The notes under the pieces were generated by a model. That model was not told the origin of the DNA. It saw only the letters and a list, made by a program, of their open reading frames with translations, and did not search any database. From Streptomyces sp. NBC_01716 (GTDB lineage: Bacteria > Actinomycetota > Actinomycetes > Streptomycetales > Streptomycetaceae), in the NCBI RefSeq assembly GCF_036248275.1, contig NZ_CP109181.1, positions 6,758,001 to 6,822,000 on the forward strand: a stretch of DNA of 64,000 nt. The letters run 5' to 3'. The translations under genes were made by a program, and so were the position numbers. Below, piece by piece: positions 35,116 through 45,029 of this stretch (position 1 is the stretch's first letter; every line of letters begins with the position of its first letter).

Positions 35116-36130
35116 GCAAGACCGGGACGGAGTGGCAGACGTGAGTACGGGTGAGCCCAAGGAACGCGCGGAGGGGGCAGCACAGGAAACGGGCGGGAAG
35201 ACCACGCGGGAGAACGCCGGAGAGCCCGTCGAAGGGACCGACGCGTCCGGGGAGCCCGTCCCCGAGCCCGCCATCCCCGAGCTGGTGATCATCTCCGGCA
35301 TGTCGGGCGCGGGCCGCAGTACGGCCGCCAAGTGTCTTGAGGACCTCGGCTGGTTCGTCGTGGACAACCTGCCGCCCGCGCTGATCCCCACCATGGTCGA
35401 GCTCGGCGCCCGCTCGCAGGGCAACGTCGCCCGGATCGCCGTGGTCGTCGACGTCCGGGGACGCCGCTTCTTCGACAACCTGCGCGAATCGCTCGCCGAC
35501 CTCGACGCCAAGCAGGTCACCCGCAGGATCGTTTTCCTGGAGTCCTCCGACGAGGCCCTGGTCCGCCGCTTCGAGTCCGTACGCCGTCCGCACCCTCTCC
35601 AGGGCGACGGCCGGATCGTGGACGGCATCGAGGCCGAGCGCGACCTCCTGCGCGAGCTGCGCGGCGACGCCGACCTGGTGATCGACACCTCCAGCCTCAA
35701 CGTCCACGAGCTGCGCGCCAAGATGGACGCCCAGTTCGCCGGCGACGAGGAGCCGGAGCTGCGGGCCACCGTCATGTCGTTCGGCTACAAGTACGGCCTG
35801 CCGGTCGACGCCGACCTCGTGGTCGACTGCCGCTTCCTGCCGAACCCGCACTGGGTCCCCGAGCTGCGCCCCTTCACCGGCCTCAACGAGGAGGTGTCCG
35901 GCTATGTCTTCAACCAGCCGGGCGCCAAGGAGTTCCTGGACCGCTACACGGAGCTGCTGGAGCTGATCGCCGGCGGCTACCGCCGTGAGGGCAAGCGCTA
36001 TGTGACCGTCGCCGTCGGCTGCACCGGCGGCAAGCACCGCTCCGTCGCCATGTCGGAGAAGCTGGGCGCGCGGCTGGCCGCCGAGGGAATCGAGACCGTT
36101 GTCGTCCACCGGGACCTGGGGCGCGAGTGA
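35108..36130 (+). CDS. rapZ: RapZ-family nucleotide-binding protein
   Basis: This is a P-loop protein. In enterobacteria RapZ is an RNase E adapter that controls glucosamine-6-phosphate synthase mRNA, but the role in actinobacteria is not settled. It has 340 residues with Walker A GMSGAGRS at 64-71, DNLPPALIP, and the C-terminal RNA-binding/sensing block VAVGCTGGKHRSV with an HRDLGR end. The ATG at 35108 lies inside the end of uvrC. It adds a ~55-residue acidic, low-complexity N-terminus not in the ~285-residue family norm, so a downstream start such as GTG 35132 is possible. Confidence 0.93.
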   Translation: MTEQDRDGVADVSTGEPKERAEGAAQETGGKTTRENAGEPVEGTDASGEPVPEPAIPELVIISGMSGAGRSTAAKCLEDLGWFVVDNLPPALIPTMVELGARSQGNVARIAVVVDVRGRRFFDNLRESLADLDAKQVTRRIVFLESSDEALVRRFESVRRPHPLQGDGRIVDGIEAERDLLRELRGDADLVIDTSSLNVHELRAKMDAQFAGDEEPELRATVMSFGYKYGLPVDADLVVDCRFLPNPHWVPELRPFTGLNEEVSGYVFNQPGAKEFLDRYTELLELIAGGYRREGKRYVTVAVGCTGGKHRSVAMSEKLGARLAAEGIETVVVHRDLGRE

Positions 36131-37161
36131 CCGGACGTAACTTCCGGCTGCGGCGGCTGCGCAGGGACACACCCGCGCTGGCCGGCCGTGGCCGCGGCGC
36201 CCAGCCCAAGGTCGTCGCGCTCGGCGGCGGCATGGGGCTGTCCGCCTCCCTGACGGCGCTGCGCCGGATCACCGGCGATCTCACGGCGGTCGTCACTGTC
36301 GCCGACGACGGCGGTTCCAGCGGCCGGCTCCGCGAGGAGCTGGGCGTGCTGCCGCCGGGTGATCTGCGCAAGGCGCTGGCGGCGCTGTGCGGCGACGACG
36401 ACTGGGGCCAGACCTGGGCCCGCGTCATCCAGCACCGCTTCCAGTCCAAGGGCGACCTGCACGAACACGCGGTCGGGAATCTGCTGATCGTCGCCCTGTG
36501 GGAACAGCTCGGTGACCATGTCCTGGCCCTGGACCTGGTCGGCAAGCTCCTCGGCGCCCACGGCAGGGTGCTGCCGATGTCCGCGGTGCCGCTGGAGTTG
36601 CAGGCGCTCGTACGGGGCCATGACCCGGACCACCCGGACGAGATCGACACCGTACGGGGCCAGGCGACGGTCGCCCTGACCCGCGGCGAGGTGCAGTCGG
36701 TGCATCTCGTGCCGAACGACCCGCCGGCGGTCCCCGAGGCCGTCGCCGCCGTCCTCGACGCCGACTGGGTGGTGCTCGGCCCCGGTTCCTGGTTTTCCTC
36801 CGTGATCCCCCATCTCCTCGTGCCCGAGTTGCTCGACGCGCTCGTGGAGACGAAGGCCCGCCGGGTGCTCTCGCTGAACCTCGCGCCGCAACCCGGTGAA
36901 ACCGATGGCTTCTCACCGCAGCGTCATTTGGAGGTTTTGGGACGACACGCCCCTAAACTCGCCCTGGACGTGGTGCTGGCCGACGAGGCCGCCGTGCCCG
37001 ACAGCGAATCACTCTCCGACGCCGCCATGCGGTTCGGTGCCGCGGTCGAGCTGGCCCCGGTGGCCCGGCCCGACGGACTTCCGAAGCATGACCCGGAACT
37101 GTTGGCCGCCGCGTACGACCGTATTTTTCGGATGCATGGAAGGATCGGCCCATGGCGATGA
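36127..37161 (+). CDS. yvcK: YvcK/CofD-like gluconeogenesis factor
   Basis: The protein has 344 residues from GTG 36127, overlapping rapZ (GTGA). YvcK proteins bind UDP-sugars and are needed for normal morphology and growth on gluconeogenic carbon, and fold like 2-phospho-L-lactate transferase. Typical motifs: ALGGGMGLSASL (~35), VADDGGSSGRLR (~60), PGDLRKAL, and GPGSWFSSVIPHLL (~217). The N-terminal ~25 residues are Arg-rich. Conserved in the rapZ-yvcK-whiA cluster of Gram-positives. Confidence 0.93.
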   Translation: MTGRNFRLRRLRRDTPALAGRGRGAQPKVVALGGGMGLSASLTALRRITGDLTAVVTVADDGGSSGRLREELGVLPPGDLRKALAALCGDDDWGQTWARVIQHRFQSKGDLHEHAVGNLLIVALWEQLGDHVLALDLVGKLLGAHGRVLPMSAVPLELQALVRGHDPDHPDEIDTVRGQATVALTRGEVQSVHLVPNDPPAVPEAVAAVLDADWVVLGPGSWFSSVIPHLLVPELLDALVETKARRVLSLNLAPQPGETDGFSPQRHLEVLGRHAPKLALDVVLADEAAVPDSESLSDAAMRFGAAVELAPVARPDGLPKHDPELLAAAYDRIFRMHGRIGPWR

Positions 37162-38141
37162 CGGCAGCGGTGAAGGACGAGATCGCCCGGCTTCCGGTCA
37201 CCCGTACGTGCTGCAGGAAGGCCGAAGTCTCGGCGATTCTCCGGTTCGCGGGTGGTCTCCATCTGGTGAGCGGACGCATTGTGATCGAGGCGGAGCTGGA
37301 CACCAGCATCGCCGCGCGCCGACTGCGCAAGGACATCCTGGAGATCTTCGGGCACAACTCCGAACTGGTGGTGATGGCCCCCGGCGGACTCCGCCGCGGC
37401 AGCCGCTACGTCGTACGGGTGATTACCGGCGGTGACCAGCTGGCCCGTCAGACGGGCCTGGTCGACGGCCGTGGCCGGCCGATCCGCGGACTGCCTCCCC
37501 AGGTGGTCTCCGGCGCGACCTGTGACGCCGAGGCGGCCTGGCGGGGCGCGTTCCTCGCACACGGTTCGCTCACCGAGCCGGGGCGCTCCTCCTCGCTGGA
37601 GGTGACCTGCCCGGGGCCCGAGGCGGCCCTCGCGCTCGTGGGCGCGGCCCGCAGGCTCCAGATCCCGTCCAAGGCGCGTGAGGTACGCGGCGTGGACCGG
37701 GTCGTCGTACGGGACGGGGATGCGATCGGGGCGCTGCTGACGCGGCTCGGGGCGCACGAGTCGGTGCTGGCGTGGGAGGAGCGGCGGATGCGCCGCGAGG
37801 TCCGCGCGACGGCCAACCGCCTGGCCAACTTCGACGACGCGAATCTGCGCCGCTCGGCCCGCGCGGCCGTGGCGGCCGGGGCCCGGGTGCAGCGGGCGCT
37901 GGAGATCCTGGGCGACGAGGTGCCTGAGCACCTGGCCGCCGCAGGCCGGCTGCGCATGGAGCACAAGCAGGCGTCGCTGGAGGAGTTGGGCGCGCTCGCC
38001 GATCCGGCGCTCACCAAGGACGCGGTGGCGGGACGGATTCGCAGGCTGCTGGCGATGGCGGACAAGAAGGCTCAGGACCTGGGCATTCCGGGGACGGAGT
38101 CGACGCTGTCGGAGGAGATGGCCGACGGCCTCGTCGGCTGA
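37152..38141 (+). CDS. whiA: Sporulation regulator WhiA
   Basis: WhiA is the DNA-binding regulator that, with WhiB, triggers aerial-hypha growth arrest and septation in Streptomyces by binding GACAC sites. It has 329 residues, the normal length. It combines a degenerate LAGLIDADG homing-endonuclease fold (N-terminal two thirds: RTCCRKAEVSAILRFAGGLH, WRGAFLAHGSL) with a C-terminal helix-turn-helix (RLRMEHKQASLEELGALADP). Overlaps yvcK by 10 nt and is last in the uvrC operon, though whiA usually has its own internal promoter. A clear terminator follows. Confidence 0.98.
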   Translation: MAMTAAVKDEIARLPVTRTCCRKAEVSAILRFAGGLHLVSGRIVIEAELDTSIAARRLRKDILEIFGHNSELVVMAPGGLRRGSRYVVRVITGGDQLARQTGLVDGRGRPIRGLPPQVVSGATCDAEAAWRGAFLAHGSLTEPGRSSSLEVTCPGPEAALALVGAARRLQIPSKAREVRGVDRVVVRDGDAIGALLTRLGAHESVLAWEERRMRREVRATANRLANFDDANLRRSARAAVAAGARVQRALEILGDEVPEHLAAAGRLRMEHKQASLEELGALADPALTKDAVAGRIRRLLAMADKKAQDLGIPGTESTLSEEMADGLVG

Positions 38142-38168
38142 GGACGCCACACCACCGCGACACCAACA

Positions 38169-38209
38169 TGCCGCTGCCGGTACCCCGAAGGGACCGACAG
38201 CGGCATTTT
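38169..38209 (+). terminator. Intrinsic terminator of the uvrC-whiA operon
   Basis: TGCCGCTGCCGGT pairs with ACCGACAGCGGCA (one mismatch), followed by TTTT. One of the few with a T-run in this window. Confidence 0.85.
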
Positions 38210-38303
38210 GCATGGCTTTGATGCGCCCTTGACATGACCATGCAGGTTGGCGAGCCTGTCGGCGTCCCGTCACACCTGTGGCGGACCACAGCAAGGGGGG
38301 CAC

Positions 38304-40631
38304 ATGAGACGCGGAGCGAGAGCGATCCTCGCGGCGGGCGCACTGTTGCTGAGCGGAATCACGGCGGCACCCGGCGCCCGGGCCGACACGGCCACCGAAA
38401 GGTCCCCGGCAGCGGCCGGGGACACCCTCAAGGTCTTCGACGCCGAGGTCACCGCCGGGCAGGTGCCGCTGCTCCTCGCGGCCGGCCAGGACGCCCATGA
38501 ACTGGGCGAGTCGGTGCCGAAGGGCGGCAGGGCGAAGGTCGAGCTGTTCCTCACCGGCGACCAGGCGCGCGGGCTTGAGGCCCAGGGCGTCGAGGTCACC
38601 GAGCGGAAGATCTCCGCGCAAACGGAATCCCGGCTGAAGGCGGCAGGGGACGGGGTGTACCGCCCGTACAGCGGACCCGGCGGTCTCCAGGAGGAGATAA
38701 CCGAGGCCGGCGCGGCCAACCCCGGCCTCACCAAGGTCGTTTCCATCGGCAAGACCATCCAGGGCAAGGACATCCTCGCCCTCAAGCTCACCAAGGGCGC
38801 GGACAGGACCAGGGACGGCGCCAAGCCCTCCGTGCTCTACATGTCCAACCAGCACGCGCGGGAGTGGATCACCCCCGAGATGACGCGGCGGCTGATGCAC
38901 CACTATCTCGACAACTACGGCAAGGACCCGAGGATCACGAAGATCGTCGACTCCACCGAGCTGTGGTTCGTCCTCTCCGCCAACCCCGACGGCTACGACT
39001 GGACGCACGCCGCCGAGGCCAACCGTCTCTGGCGCAAGAACCTCCGCGACGTCAACGGCGACGGCGTCATCAGCCGCGGCGACGGCATCGACCTGAACCG
39101 TAACTTCACCTACAAGTGGGGCTACGACAACGAGGGTTCGTCCCCGCAGTCCACCGGCGAGACCTACCGGGGCGCCTCCCCCGGCTCCGAGCCCGAGACC
39201 CAGGCGATCGACCGCCTCCAGAAGCGCATCGGGTTCGACTACGGCGTCAACTACCACTCCGCCGCCGAACTGCTCCTCTACGGCGTGGGCTGGCAGGTCG
39301 CCACCCCGACCCCCGACGACATCCTCTACCGGTCGCTCGCCGGCACCCCCGAGAACTCCGCGGTCCCCGGCTACTACCCGCAGGTCTCCTCCGAGCTCTA
39401 CACCACCAACGGCGAGGCCGACGGACACGGCGCGAACGTCAACGGGATCATGATGTTCACCCCGGAGATGACCACCTGCGAGACGGTCTCCGACAGCATC
39501 CCTGACGACGCCTGGGAGGCGGACGACTGCCGGTCCGGTTTCAACTTCCCCGACGACGAGAAGCTGATCCAGGCGGAGTTCACCAAGAACATCCCCTTCG
39601 CGCTCTCCGTCGCCGAGACCGCAGCCCACCCCGACCGGCCGTCCTCATCGGTCGGACTGAGCGCCCCCGACTTCACCCCCGACACCTTCACCACCTCCTA
39701 CGCGCGCGGCGGTGACCAGGAAGTCGCCGTCACCGCCCGCAAGTCGGTGCGGAAGAAGGAGCTGAACTACCGGATCAACGGCGGCCGGACGCACGACGAG
39801 GACCTGCGGGCCTGGAAGGGCGGTGAGACCTACGGCGGCGAGGACAACCTCCACTTCGACGAGTACCGCGCCGAGGTCGAGGACGCCGGTCCGGGCGACC
39901 GTGTCGAGGTCTGGTTCACCGGCCGTACCAAGAGCGGCAAGCGCACCACCAGCGACCGCTTCACCTACACGGTGGCCGAACGGCCCCGCGCCGACACCCT
40001 CGTGATCGCCGACGAAGGCGCGCCCGCGCAGTACGCGCGCGACTACGTCGACGCCCTCCGGGCCAACGGCCGTACCGCCGTTGTCTGGGACGTGGCCACG
40101 CAGGGCGCACCGCACCCCCTGGGCGTCCTCAGCCACTTCACCACCGCTGTCCACCACACCGGCGCGGGCACCTCGGACGGCGATACGCAGATCTCCGTAC
40201 GCGACTTCCTCAACGAGGGCGGCAAGCTGATCGAGGCGGGCGAGCGGGCCGGCGGGAACGCACAGGTCGGGCGCACGCAGACGAACGACTTCAGCCAGTA
40301 CTACCTCGGCGCGTACGGGCGTATCCCCGCGGCGGGCGCCACCGGTTTCACCGGGGCCGGCGCGCTCCTCGGGACGTCGGGACCGCTCGGCGCGGCACCC
40401 GGCAACCCGCTGGACCAGGCGGGCACATACACCGTCACCTCCTCCGTACTCGCCCCGGACCTCTTCCCGCAGTTCGCCAGCGCGGCGGCGGGGACCTACG
40501 ACGTCGGCACCGGGGCCGCGGCGGTGACCACGAGGGACACCGTCCTGCTCGGCTTCGGGCTGGAGCAGGTCACGGACGCGTCGGCGCGCGCCGACTTGCT
40601 CGGGAAGGCGCTGCGGGCCCTGCGGCGCTGA
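38304..40631 (+). CDS. Secreted M14 zinc carboxypeptidase
   Basis: The protein has 775 residues from ATG 38304, right behind AAGGGGGG. Signal peptide ends about residue 27 (GARA). A propeptide-like region precedes the M14 catalytic domain (~120-450). Zinc ligands are His184 and Glu187 in QHAREW and His318 in NYHSAAE, and the substrate-binding GIDLNRNF is present. The C-terminal ~300 residues include a beta-rich domain and an immune-inhibitor-like domain (IADEGAPAQYARDYVDAL). It probably trims peptides outside the cell. Monocistronic, between the whiA terminator and a 15-bp hairpin. Confidence 0.92.
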   Translation: MRRGARAILAAGALLLSGITAAPGARADTATERSPAAAGDTLKVFDAEVTAGQVPLLLAAGQDAHELGESVPKGGRAKVELFLTGDQARGLEAQGVEVTERKISAQTESRLKAAGDGVYRPYSGPGGLQEEITEAGAANPGLTKVVSIGKTIQGKDILALKLTKGADRTRDGAKPSVLYMSNQHAREWITPEMTRRLMHHYLDNYGKDPRITKIVDSTELWFVLSANPDGYDWTHAAEANRLWRKNLRDVNGDGVISRGDGIDLNRNFTYKWGYDNEGSSPQSTGETYRGASPGSEPETQAIDRLQKRIGFDYGVNYHSAAELLLYGVGWQVATPTPDDILYRSLAGTPENSAVPGYYPQVSSELYTTNGEADGHGANVNGIMMFTPEMTTCETVSDSIPDDAWEADDCRSGFNFPDDEKLIQAEFTKNIPFALSVAETAAHPDRPSSSVGLSAPDFTPDTFTTSYARGGDQEVAVTARKSVRKKELNYRINGGRTHDEDLRAWKGGETYGGEDNLHFDEYRAEVEDAGPGDRVEVWFTGRTKSGKRTTSDRFTYTVAERPRADTLVIADEGAPAQYARDYVDALRANGRTAVVWDVATQGAPHPLGVLSHFTTAVHHTGAGTSDGDTQISVRDFLNEGGKLIEAGERAGGNAQVGRTQTNDFSQYYLGAYGRIPAAGATGFTGAGALLGTSGPLGAAPGNPLDQAGTYTVTSSVLAPDLFPQFASAAAGTYDVGTGAAAVTTRDTVLLGFGLEQVTDASARADLLGKALRALRR

Positions 40632-40664
40632 CCGCGCCCGTACCACCGGGGCCGCGTCAACCCC

Positions 40665-40704
40665 GCGGCGTCCCGTACCCCCACCGGGCGGTACGGGACG
40701 CCGC
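40665..40704 (+). terminator. Terminator after the carboxypeptidase
   Basis: A perfect 15-bp stem (40665-40679 with 40690-40704) and 10-nt loop, 31 nt after the stop. Confidence 0.8.
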
Positions 40705-40765
40705 TGGTTGGCAGGACCCCGGGCCCTGGCCCCCACGCGATGTCACCGAGGCGCGTGGGGGGAGG

Positions 40766-40771
40766 TAGGGT
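40766..40771 (+). promoter_or_regulatory. Likely -10 element of gap
   Basis: TAGGGT is a good vegetative -10, 74 nt before the gap GTG. No strong -35 lies at 17-18 nt, and no TGTCRGTG precedes it, so it is unlike the damage promoters. Confidence 0.5.
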
Positions 40772-40844
40772 CATAAGAGGTCGGGGACATCCCATACGCA
40801 CTCGCCGGCGTCGAAACCCGGCGTACCAACGAGGAGATCGGTTC

Positions 40845-41849
<1,005 letters not shown>

Positions 41850-42009
41850 CAGCGGTCCGGTAGGCAACTTCCGAATGTGTTCGACAGGGCTCGTGCGGCG
41901 CGACGTGGCGCTGACCGGGCCCTGTCGTCCGTGTGCTGTCCGTGCCGGCTCATCCGTGTGCTCGCGGACGTCGCGGGACGTGGAGCCGCTCTCAAGGAGT
42001 CACTGATAC
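41850..42009 (+). other. gap-pgk spacer with a long-looped inverted repeat
   Basis: GACAGGGC (41883-41890) can pair with GCCCTGTC (41919-41926) around a structured GC-rich loop. It may attenuate or process the gap-pgk transcript. No gene is seen. Confidence 0.4.
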
Positions 42010-43221
42010 ATGAAGACGATCGACGAACTTCTCGACGAAGGGGTCGCCGGCAAGCGCGTCTTCGTCCGGGCCGACCTCAATGTGCCGCTCGACGGCACCA
42101 CCATCACGGACGACGGCCGGATCCGCGCCGTGCTGCCGACCGTCGCCAGGCTCGCCGAGGCCGGCGCCCGCGTGATCGTGGCCTCGCACCTGGGCCGCCC
42201 GAAGGGCGCGCCGGACCCCGCCTTCTCGCTGGCCCCCGCCGCCGCGCGGCTCGGTGAACTCCTCGGCGCCGGCGTGGCGTTCGCGACCGACACCGTCGGT
42301 GATTCCGCGAAGGCCGTCGTCGGCGACCTTGAGGACGGACAGGTCGCCGTCCTGGAGAACCTCCGCTTCAACGCCGGTGAGACGTCGAAGGACGACGCCG
42401 AGCGCGGCGCCTTCGCCGACCGGCTGGCCGAGCTCGCCGACCTCTACGTCGGCGACGGCTTCGGCGCCGTACACCGCAAGCACGCCTCGGTCTACGACCT
42501 GCCGGCCCGGCTGCCGCACGCGGCGGGCGGTCTGATCGCCACCGAGGTCGGCGTGCTCAAGAAGCTCACCGAGGACGTCGAGCGGCCGTACGCCGTCGTC
42601 CTCGGCGGCGCCAAGGTCTCCGACAAGCTCGGCGTCATCGACCACCTCCTGGAGAAGGCCGACCGCATCCTGATCGGCGGCGGCATGGCGTACACCTTCC
42701 TCAAGGCCCAGGGCCACGAGGTCGGCGCCTCGCTGCTCCAGGAGGACCAGATCCCGGCCGTCCAGGAGTATCTGAAGCGCGCCGGCGAGCGGGGCGTGGA
42801 GTTCGTCCTGCCGGTCGACGTCCTGGTCGCGCCGGCCTTCCCCGACCTGAAGACGAAGGCGCCGGCCGACCCGGCGACCGTCCCGGTCGACGCCATCCCC
42901 TCGGACCAGATGGGTCTGGACAGCGGTCCGGAGACCAACCGGCTGTACGCGTCGAAGCTCGCCGACGCGACGACGGTCTTCTGGAACGGCCCCATGGGTG
43001 TCTTCGAGCACCCCGACTACGCCGAGGGCACCCGGGCCGTCGCCCAGGCCCTGATCGACTCCGACGCCTTCACGGTCGTCGGCGGCGGCGACTCGGCCGC
43101 CGCCGTCCGGATCCTCGGTTTCGACGAAAACGCATTCGGCCACATTTCGACCGGTGGCGGCGCCAGCCTCGAATACCTCGAGGGCAAGACGCTTCCCGGC
43201 CTCGCCGCACTGGAGGACTGA
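42010..43221 (+). CDS. pgk: Phosphoglycerate kinase
   Basis: This enzyme transfers phosphate from 1,3-bisphosphoglycerate to ADP. It has 403 residues from ATG 42010 (AAGGAG upstream). N-terminal domain signature RVFVRADLNVPL, SHLGRPKG, and the C-terminal nucleotide-binding GGAKVSDKLGV, GGGMAYTFL, GGGDSAAA and STGGGASLEYLEG are all present. Normal length. It ends 7 nt before tpiA. Confidence 0.98.
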   Translation: MKTIDELLDEGVAGKRVFVRADLNVPLDGTTITDDGRIRAVLPTVARLAEAGARVIVASHLGRPKGAPDPAFSLAPAAARLGELLGAGVAFATDTVGDSAKAVVGDLEDGQVAVLENLRFNAGETSKDDAERGAFADRLAELADLYVGDGFGAVHRKHASVYDLPARLPHAAGGLIATEVGVLKKLTEDVERPYAVVLGGAKVSDKLGVIDHLLEKADRILIGGGMAYTFLKAQGHEVGASLLQEDQIPAVQEYLKRAGERGVEFVLPVDVLVAPAFPDLKTKAPADPATVPVDAIPSDQMGLDSGPETNRLYASKLADATTVFWNGPMGVFEHPDYAEGTRAVAQALIDSDAFTVVGGGDSAAAVRILGFDENAFGHISTGGGASLEYLEGKTLPGLAALED

Positions 43222-43228
43222 CCTACTG

Positions 43229-44029
43229 ATGGCAGCTGAAACCCCGACCGAGAAGACCGCCCGTACCCCGCTGATGGCGGGCAACTGGAAGATGAACCTC
43301 AACCACCTTGAGGCCATCGCGCACGTCCAGAAGCTTGCCTTCGCCCTGACCGACAAGGACCACGACGCGGTCGAGACGGCCGTCCTGGTGCCGTTCACGG
43401 ACCTGCGGTCCGTGCAGACGCTGGTCGACGGCGACAAGCTCAAGATCAAGTACGGTGCCCAGGACATCTCCTCGCACGACTCCGGCGCGTACACCGGTGA
43501 GGTCTCCGGGCCAATGCTGGCCAAGCTGAAGTGCACGTACGTGGCCGTCGGTCACAGCGAGCGACGCCAGTACCACGCCGAGAACGACGAGATCTGCAAC
43601 GCGAAGGTGCGGGCCGCCTTCAAGCACGGGCTGACCCCGATCCTCTGCGTCGGAGAGGGGCTGGACGTCCGCAAGGCCGGTGAGCAGGTCCCGCACACGC
43701 TCGCGCAGCTCGACGGCGGCCTCAAGGACGTCTCGGCCGACCAGGCCGAATCCGTCGTGATCGCCTACGAGCCGGTGTGGGCCATCGGCACGGGCGAGGT
43801 CGCCACCCCCGAGGACGCGCAGGAGGTCTGCGGGGCGATCCGCGCGCGGCTCGCGGAGCTGTACTCGCAGGAGCTGGCCGACCAGGTCCGTATTCAGTAC
43901 GGCGGCTCGGTGAAGGCCGGGAATGTCGCCGCGATCATGGCGCAGCCGGATGTGGACGGCGCCCTTGTCGGCGGTGCGGCGCTGGACGCCGAGGAGTTCG
44001 TCAAGATCGTCAGGTTCCGCGACCAGTAA
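43229..44029 (+). CDS. tpiA: Triosephosphate isomerase
   Basis: This TIM-barrel enzyme interconverts dihydroxyacetone phosphate and glyceraldehyde 3-phosphate. It has 266 residues from ATG 43229. The active-site Lys21 is in GNWKMN, His109 in VGHSERR, Glu181 in AYEPVWAIGTG, and the phosphate loop is YGGSVKAGN. The first ~12 residues (MAAETPTEKTAR) extend the usual start. GGAGG upstream is inside the end of pgk, so translation is coupled. Confidence 0.97.
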   Translation: MAAETPTEKTARTPLMAGNWKMNLNHLEAIAHVQKLAFALTDKDHDAVETAVLVPFTDLRSVQTLVDGDKLKIKYGAQDISSHDSGAYTGEVSGPMLAKLKCTYVAVGHSERRQYHAENDEICNAKVRAAFKHGLTPILCVGEGLDVRKAGEQVPHTLAQLDGGLKDVSADQAESVVIAYEPVWAIGTGEVATPEDAQEVCGAIRARLAELYSQELADQVRIQYGGSVKAGNVAAIMAQPDVDGALVGGAALDAEEFVKIVRFRDQ

Positions 44030-44062
44030 GTATGCGAGGACGCGGATCCGTCGTACCCTGGC

Positions 44063-44100
44063 GGGGGCCGACAGGCATTTCACAGGTGCCGCCGGCCCCC
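44063..44100 (+). terminator. Hairpin between tpiA and secG
   Basis: GGGGGCCG...GGCA pairs with TGCC...CGGCCCCC around an 8- to 9-nt loop. It should end most gap-pgk-tpiA transcription. Confidence 0.65.
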
Positions 44101-44165
44101 GTTGTCCTCGCAGTTCCGTCCAATCCCGATTCAATTCGAGAGAATTCCGGAAAGTAGGTCCAGCC

Positions 44166-44402
44166 GTGATTGTGGGGTTCTCGATCGCCCTGATCGTCTT
44201 CAGCCTGCTGCTTATGCTGCTGGTGCTGATGCACAAGGGGAAGGGCGGCGGTCTCTCCGACATGTTCGGTGGCGGCATGCAGTCGTCCGTCGGTGGTTCC
44301 TCGGTCGCCGAGCGTAACCTCGACCGCATCACCATCGTGGTCGGTATGGGATGGTTCGCCTGCATTGTCGTGCTTGGTCTGCTGATGAAGCTGGACAGCT
44401 GA
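44166..44402 (+). CDS. secG: SecG subunit of the protein translocase
   Basis: This 78-residue membrane protein starts at GTG 44166. Two hydrophobic segments (VGFSIALIVFSLLLMLLVLM and ITIVVGMGWFACIVVLGLLM) flank a Gly-rich cytoplasmic loop GKGGGLSDMFGGG, the SecG signature. It assists SecYE in protein export. The gene's place after tpiA is conserved in actinobacteria. Confidence 0.95.
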   Translation: MIVGFSIALIVFSLLLMLLVLMHKGKGGGLSDMFGGGMQSSVGGSSVAERNLDRITIVVGMGWFACIVVLGLLMKLDS

Positions 44403-44419
44403 CCGGTCGTACAGTACGT

Positions 44420-44460
44420 CGCCGGGGGCGCGGCCTATCATGAGGCCCTGCGTCCCGGCG
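44420..44460 (+). terminator. Hairpin after secG
   Basis: An imperfect GC-rich inverted repeat (CGCCGGGGgCGCgGCC with GGCCctGCGtCCCGGCG) around TATCATGA, 18 nt past the secG stop. Confidence 0.6.
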
Positions 44461-44582
44461 GTGGGGGTGTAACTCCACTTGCTGGACGCGCGTTGGGCCA
44501 TACGTAGACTGGGGCGCTCGACAGCGGAGATGCCTCTCGACGCTTGATGCTTGCGGCACCATTCACGCAGGGAGTTACGACC

Positions 44583-44918
44583 GTGGCAAGTGGCAACGCG
44601 ATCCGGGGAAGCCGGGTCGGAGCGGGGCCGATGGGTGAGGCCGAGCGTGGCGAGTCCGCGCCACGCGCGCGCATCTCCTTCTGGTGCTCCAACGGGCACG
44701 AGACGCAGCCGAGCTTCGCCAGTGACGCACAGATTCCGGACACGTGGGACTGCCCACGGTGCGGATTCCCGGCCGGCCAGGACCGGGACAATCCCCCGGA
44801 TCCACCGCGCACAGAGCCGTACAAGACACACCTCGCCTATGTACGCGAGCGGCGCAGCGACGCGGACGGCGAGGCGATCCTCGCCGAAGCCCTCGCCAAA
44901 CTGCGGGGCGAAATCTAG
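44583..44918 (+). CDS. RbpA-family RNA polymerase-binding protein (paralogue)
   Basis: The protein has 111 residues from GTG 44583 (AGGGAG upstream). RbpA proteins bind the sigma factor and core RNA polymerase and stimulate open-complex formation. The layout fits: basic N-terminal AIRGSRVG tail, a core with Cys35, His39, Cys57 and Cys60 (WCSNGH, DCPRCG) suited to zinc, linker with TEPYKTHLAYVRERRS (the conserved PxxTH...ERR block), and a C-terminal sigma-interaction helix. The best-known S. coelicolor RbpA is encoded elsewhere (SCO1421, from memory) and is quite different in sequence, so this is likely a paralogue. A TAGACT at 44505-44510 is a possible -10. Confidence 0.88.
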   Translation: MASGNAIRGSRVGAGPMGEAERGESAPRARISFWCSNGHETQPSFASDAQIPDTWDCPRCGFPAGQDRDNPPDPPRTEPYKTHLAYVRERRSDADGEAILAEALAKLRGEI

Positions 44919-44925
44919 ACATTGA

Positions 44926-44957
44926 TCCGGCCGGACACCCAAAGGTGCCCGGCCGGA
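44926..44957 (+). terminator. Terminator after the RbpA paralogue
   Basis: TCCGGCCGG-ACACC pairs with GGTG-CCCGGCCGGA around CAAA, 8 nt past the stop. It insulates the damage promoter that follows. Confidence 0.7.
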
Positions 44958-44978
44958 GCCGCATTCGCGGACGGCCGA

Positions 44979-45001
44979 TTGTCAGTGGCATCCCTTACGG
45001 T
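44979..45001 (+). promoter_or_regulatory. RecA-NDp/PafBC-type promoter of the MFS gene
   Basis: TTGTCAGTG (44979-44987), 8 nt, TACGGT (44996-45001). With the following GGC this is the best match to the TTGTCAGTGGC form of the element in the window. It gives a ~20-nt leader with AAGGGAG. Confidence 0.82.
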
Positions 45002-45029
45002 CCGAACAGGAAGACCGAAAGGGAGAGTT

